This document shows positions 62,396 to 64,000 of a stretch of DNA of 64,000 bases, one piece after another. A program made the position numbers and the translations under genes. The notes beneath the pieces are model-generated. The model saw nothing but the letters and a program-made list of their open reading frames with translations. It did not search any database and was not told the DNA's origin. Source of the stretch: Rotaria sordida (taxonomy: Eukaryota > Rotifera > Eurotatoria > Philodinida > Philodinidae); assembly GCA_905250125.1 (NCBI GenBank), contig CAJNOL010000079.1, forward strand, positions 151,865-215,864, given 5' to 3'. Numbering within the stretch: position 1 is the first letter of the stretch; each line of letters begins with the position of its first letter.

Positions 62396-62679
62396 AAGAG
62401 ATAATTATATTTTTAAAAAAAATCGTAAGATGTATATTTGATTTCATACATAATTATTAAACTCTTTTTATCTTTTCTCTTGTTAAATGGTTCCACAGTT
62501 CAGGAGAAACTTTTCGCAAGAACAATTGGTAAGAGCTATCCTTGAAGAATGTTTAGGTCAAAAGTCACACTTTCCATACGGCCGCTAATCTGACCATAAA
62601 GCCTTTATATGGATGAAAATTGATTCCACATAAAAGTTAGAACATGGAATAGAAAAGTTGTAGTAGATGTTTTTTCAAA

Positions 62680-63250
62680 AACTTGGTGCTAAATTTGGAA
62701 TCATCATATCAACTAGTTGGAAATTTTCGATCTTGTACCGACTCAATAAAAATCACATTATTCGAAAGAATATAAAATACAGAGTAAAACGTACTAACTT
62801 TCTCGAAAGTGTATTCCCAAGTTTCCAGCAAAAATTATTTAAACAAATTTTTACAGCAGAAACAACAAGGGTCTCTCGCTCTCTCTATATCTCTCTCTCC
62901 AAATGACCTATTTTCTTTTCATTATTTTGTTTTCATCATTCTCTTTGACATGTATATGAGTGCATGCACTCATATACATGTCAAAGAGAATGATGAAAAC
63001 AAAATAATGAAAAGAAAATAGGTCATTTGGAGAGAGAGATATAGAGAGAGCGAGAGACCCTTGTTGTTTCTGCTGTAAAAATTTGTTTAAATAATTTTTG
63101 CTGGAGACTTAAGAGCACGTCTGAGAAAGTTAGTACGTTCTGCTCAGCATTTTATATTCTCTTGAATGATGTAATTTTTATTGAGTCAGCATGAGACCAA
63201 AAATTTCGAGCCGTTTGATGTGATTTAAGAAAAATGAGCATCATTGATCA
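62680..63250. repeat. Palindrome with perfect core and diverged flanking arms
   Basis: Bases 62825-63104 form a perfect 280-bp palindrome with no spacer, centred on GTGCA|TGCAC at 62964/62965. Beyond 62825 and 63104 the symmetry continues to about 62680 and 63250 but with frequent mismatches; for example CTCAATAAAAATCACAT (62742) pairs with a diverged complement near 63170-63187. Confidence 0.9.
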
Positions 63251-64000
63251 GACCTTATAATATCATTACCATCTTGCTTCTTTGACAGTAAAATGATTTC
63301 TTCAGTATTGTTATTATCATATGTAACACTTTGATGAAGAATTTTTATCGATGCAGAAAAATAATCTGTTTTACTCTAGGTATATGATTTAGCTTCATCA
63401 CCTAATTTGATATTTTTATTCCAAATTATAATATAAACATTTAATATAGCAAAATTCACGACATGATCGATGTTTATCTAAATCATCTATGTGAAACACG
63501 CCATCAACATCTACACATTCTTCTCAGTAAGAAAATGATGATGATTGAGTATGAAAAAACGATAGCATTTCAAATAACTCATTATTATCATCGAAATGAG
63601 ATTTACTATCATCGATTACTATATTGATAAATAATTCAAATGCTTTCATTAATCATTCACTTTTATTTTTGTCAATTCCTATCGATTATTTTAGTATTAA
63701 GCGTATATTATTGGCATAATACTTGTTGAAGAACTTTCGACGCAGATTGATGATTATAGAATGAAAATCAACCATTTTGTTGCAATTAAAAGTTGTAATT
63801 GTACTTCAGTGTTTTGAATGTTAATGTGAATCTTTCGTTGTGTGGAAAGAATATCAAAGTTCCCCATCGCTATACATCATTCAAGCTAAATTATATAAAC
63901 TTCAGAGGCATTGCTCGGTGCATAAAACGATAGGTCATGTAAAAGACGACCTATCGTAACTGGTCGTCGTGATATTGAAATAAATTTCACTAATTTAATT
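63251..64000. other. Gene-free right end
   Basis: AT-rich. One small hairpin at 63927-63957 (ACGATAGGTC / GACCTATCGT). No coding sequence recognised. Confidence 0.5.

Noticed and set aside
1..64000. CRISPR arrays, operons, ribosome binding sites, rRNA and tRNA genes
   Set aside because: None seen; the window is eukaryotic and no cloverleaf or rRNA-like sequence was recognised.

Overview
This is eukaryotic DNA from a small invertebrate genome, most likely a bdelloid rotifer. The reasons are: strong AT bias; GT-AG introns of about 50-70 bp in most genes; animal-specific genes (a homeobrain-class homeobox, CNK, a site-2 protease); and intronless or non-metazoan-looking genes beside them. The species call is inference. 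One 10-base run of N (62358-62367) marks an assembly gap.

Layout, left to right. 3-2760 (+) is an ADP-ribosylglycohydrolase spliced to a C-terminal SAM domain, open at the left edge. 3702-4508 is a decayed Tigger/pogo transposon. 4750-5919 (-) is an intronless AGE-family sugar epimerase/isomerase that looks bacterial. 6367-8087 is a non-coding element with long terminal inverted repeats. 8548-9144 (+) is an intronless neuronal-calcium-sensor-like EF-hand protein. 10652-21238 (+) is a 19-exon CNK scaffold (SAM-CRIC-PDZ-PH). 24380-29544 (+) is the site-2 protease MBTPS2. 31270-32824 (-) is a homeobrain-like paired-class homeobox gene. 36884-38736 (-) is a seven-exon single-pass membrane protein of unknown function. 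41840-48662 (+) is the U4/U6 snRNP protein PRPF3. From 48663 to the end I find no intact gene, only decayed transposons, foldback elements and AT-rich spacer.

The genes do not form a pathway. CNK acts in Ras/Raf signalling at the membrane, MBTPS2 in Golgi intramembrane proteolysis, PRPF3 in the spliceosome, and the homeobox gene in transcription. The ADP-ribosylglycohydrolase and the AGE enzyme are metabolic or regulatory hydrolase/isomerase genes. All exon joins given below keep reading frame through every splice, which is strong internal support for the models.

The most striking non-genic signal is the density of inverted-repeat (foldback) elements. All seven introns longer than 1 kb contain one, while the remaining introns are mostly 48-70 bp. 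Several elements fall into families with more than one copy here. The right end holds a 2.4-kb diverged palindrome with another element inserted in it, a palindrome broken by the N gap, and a 280-bp perfect palindrome whose flanking arms are clearly diverged.
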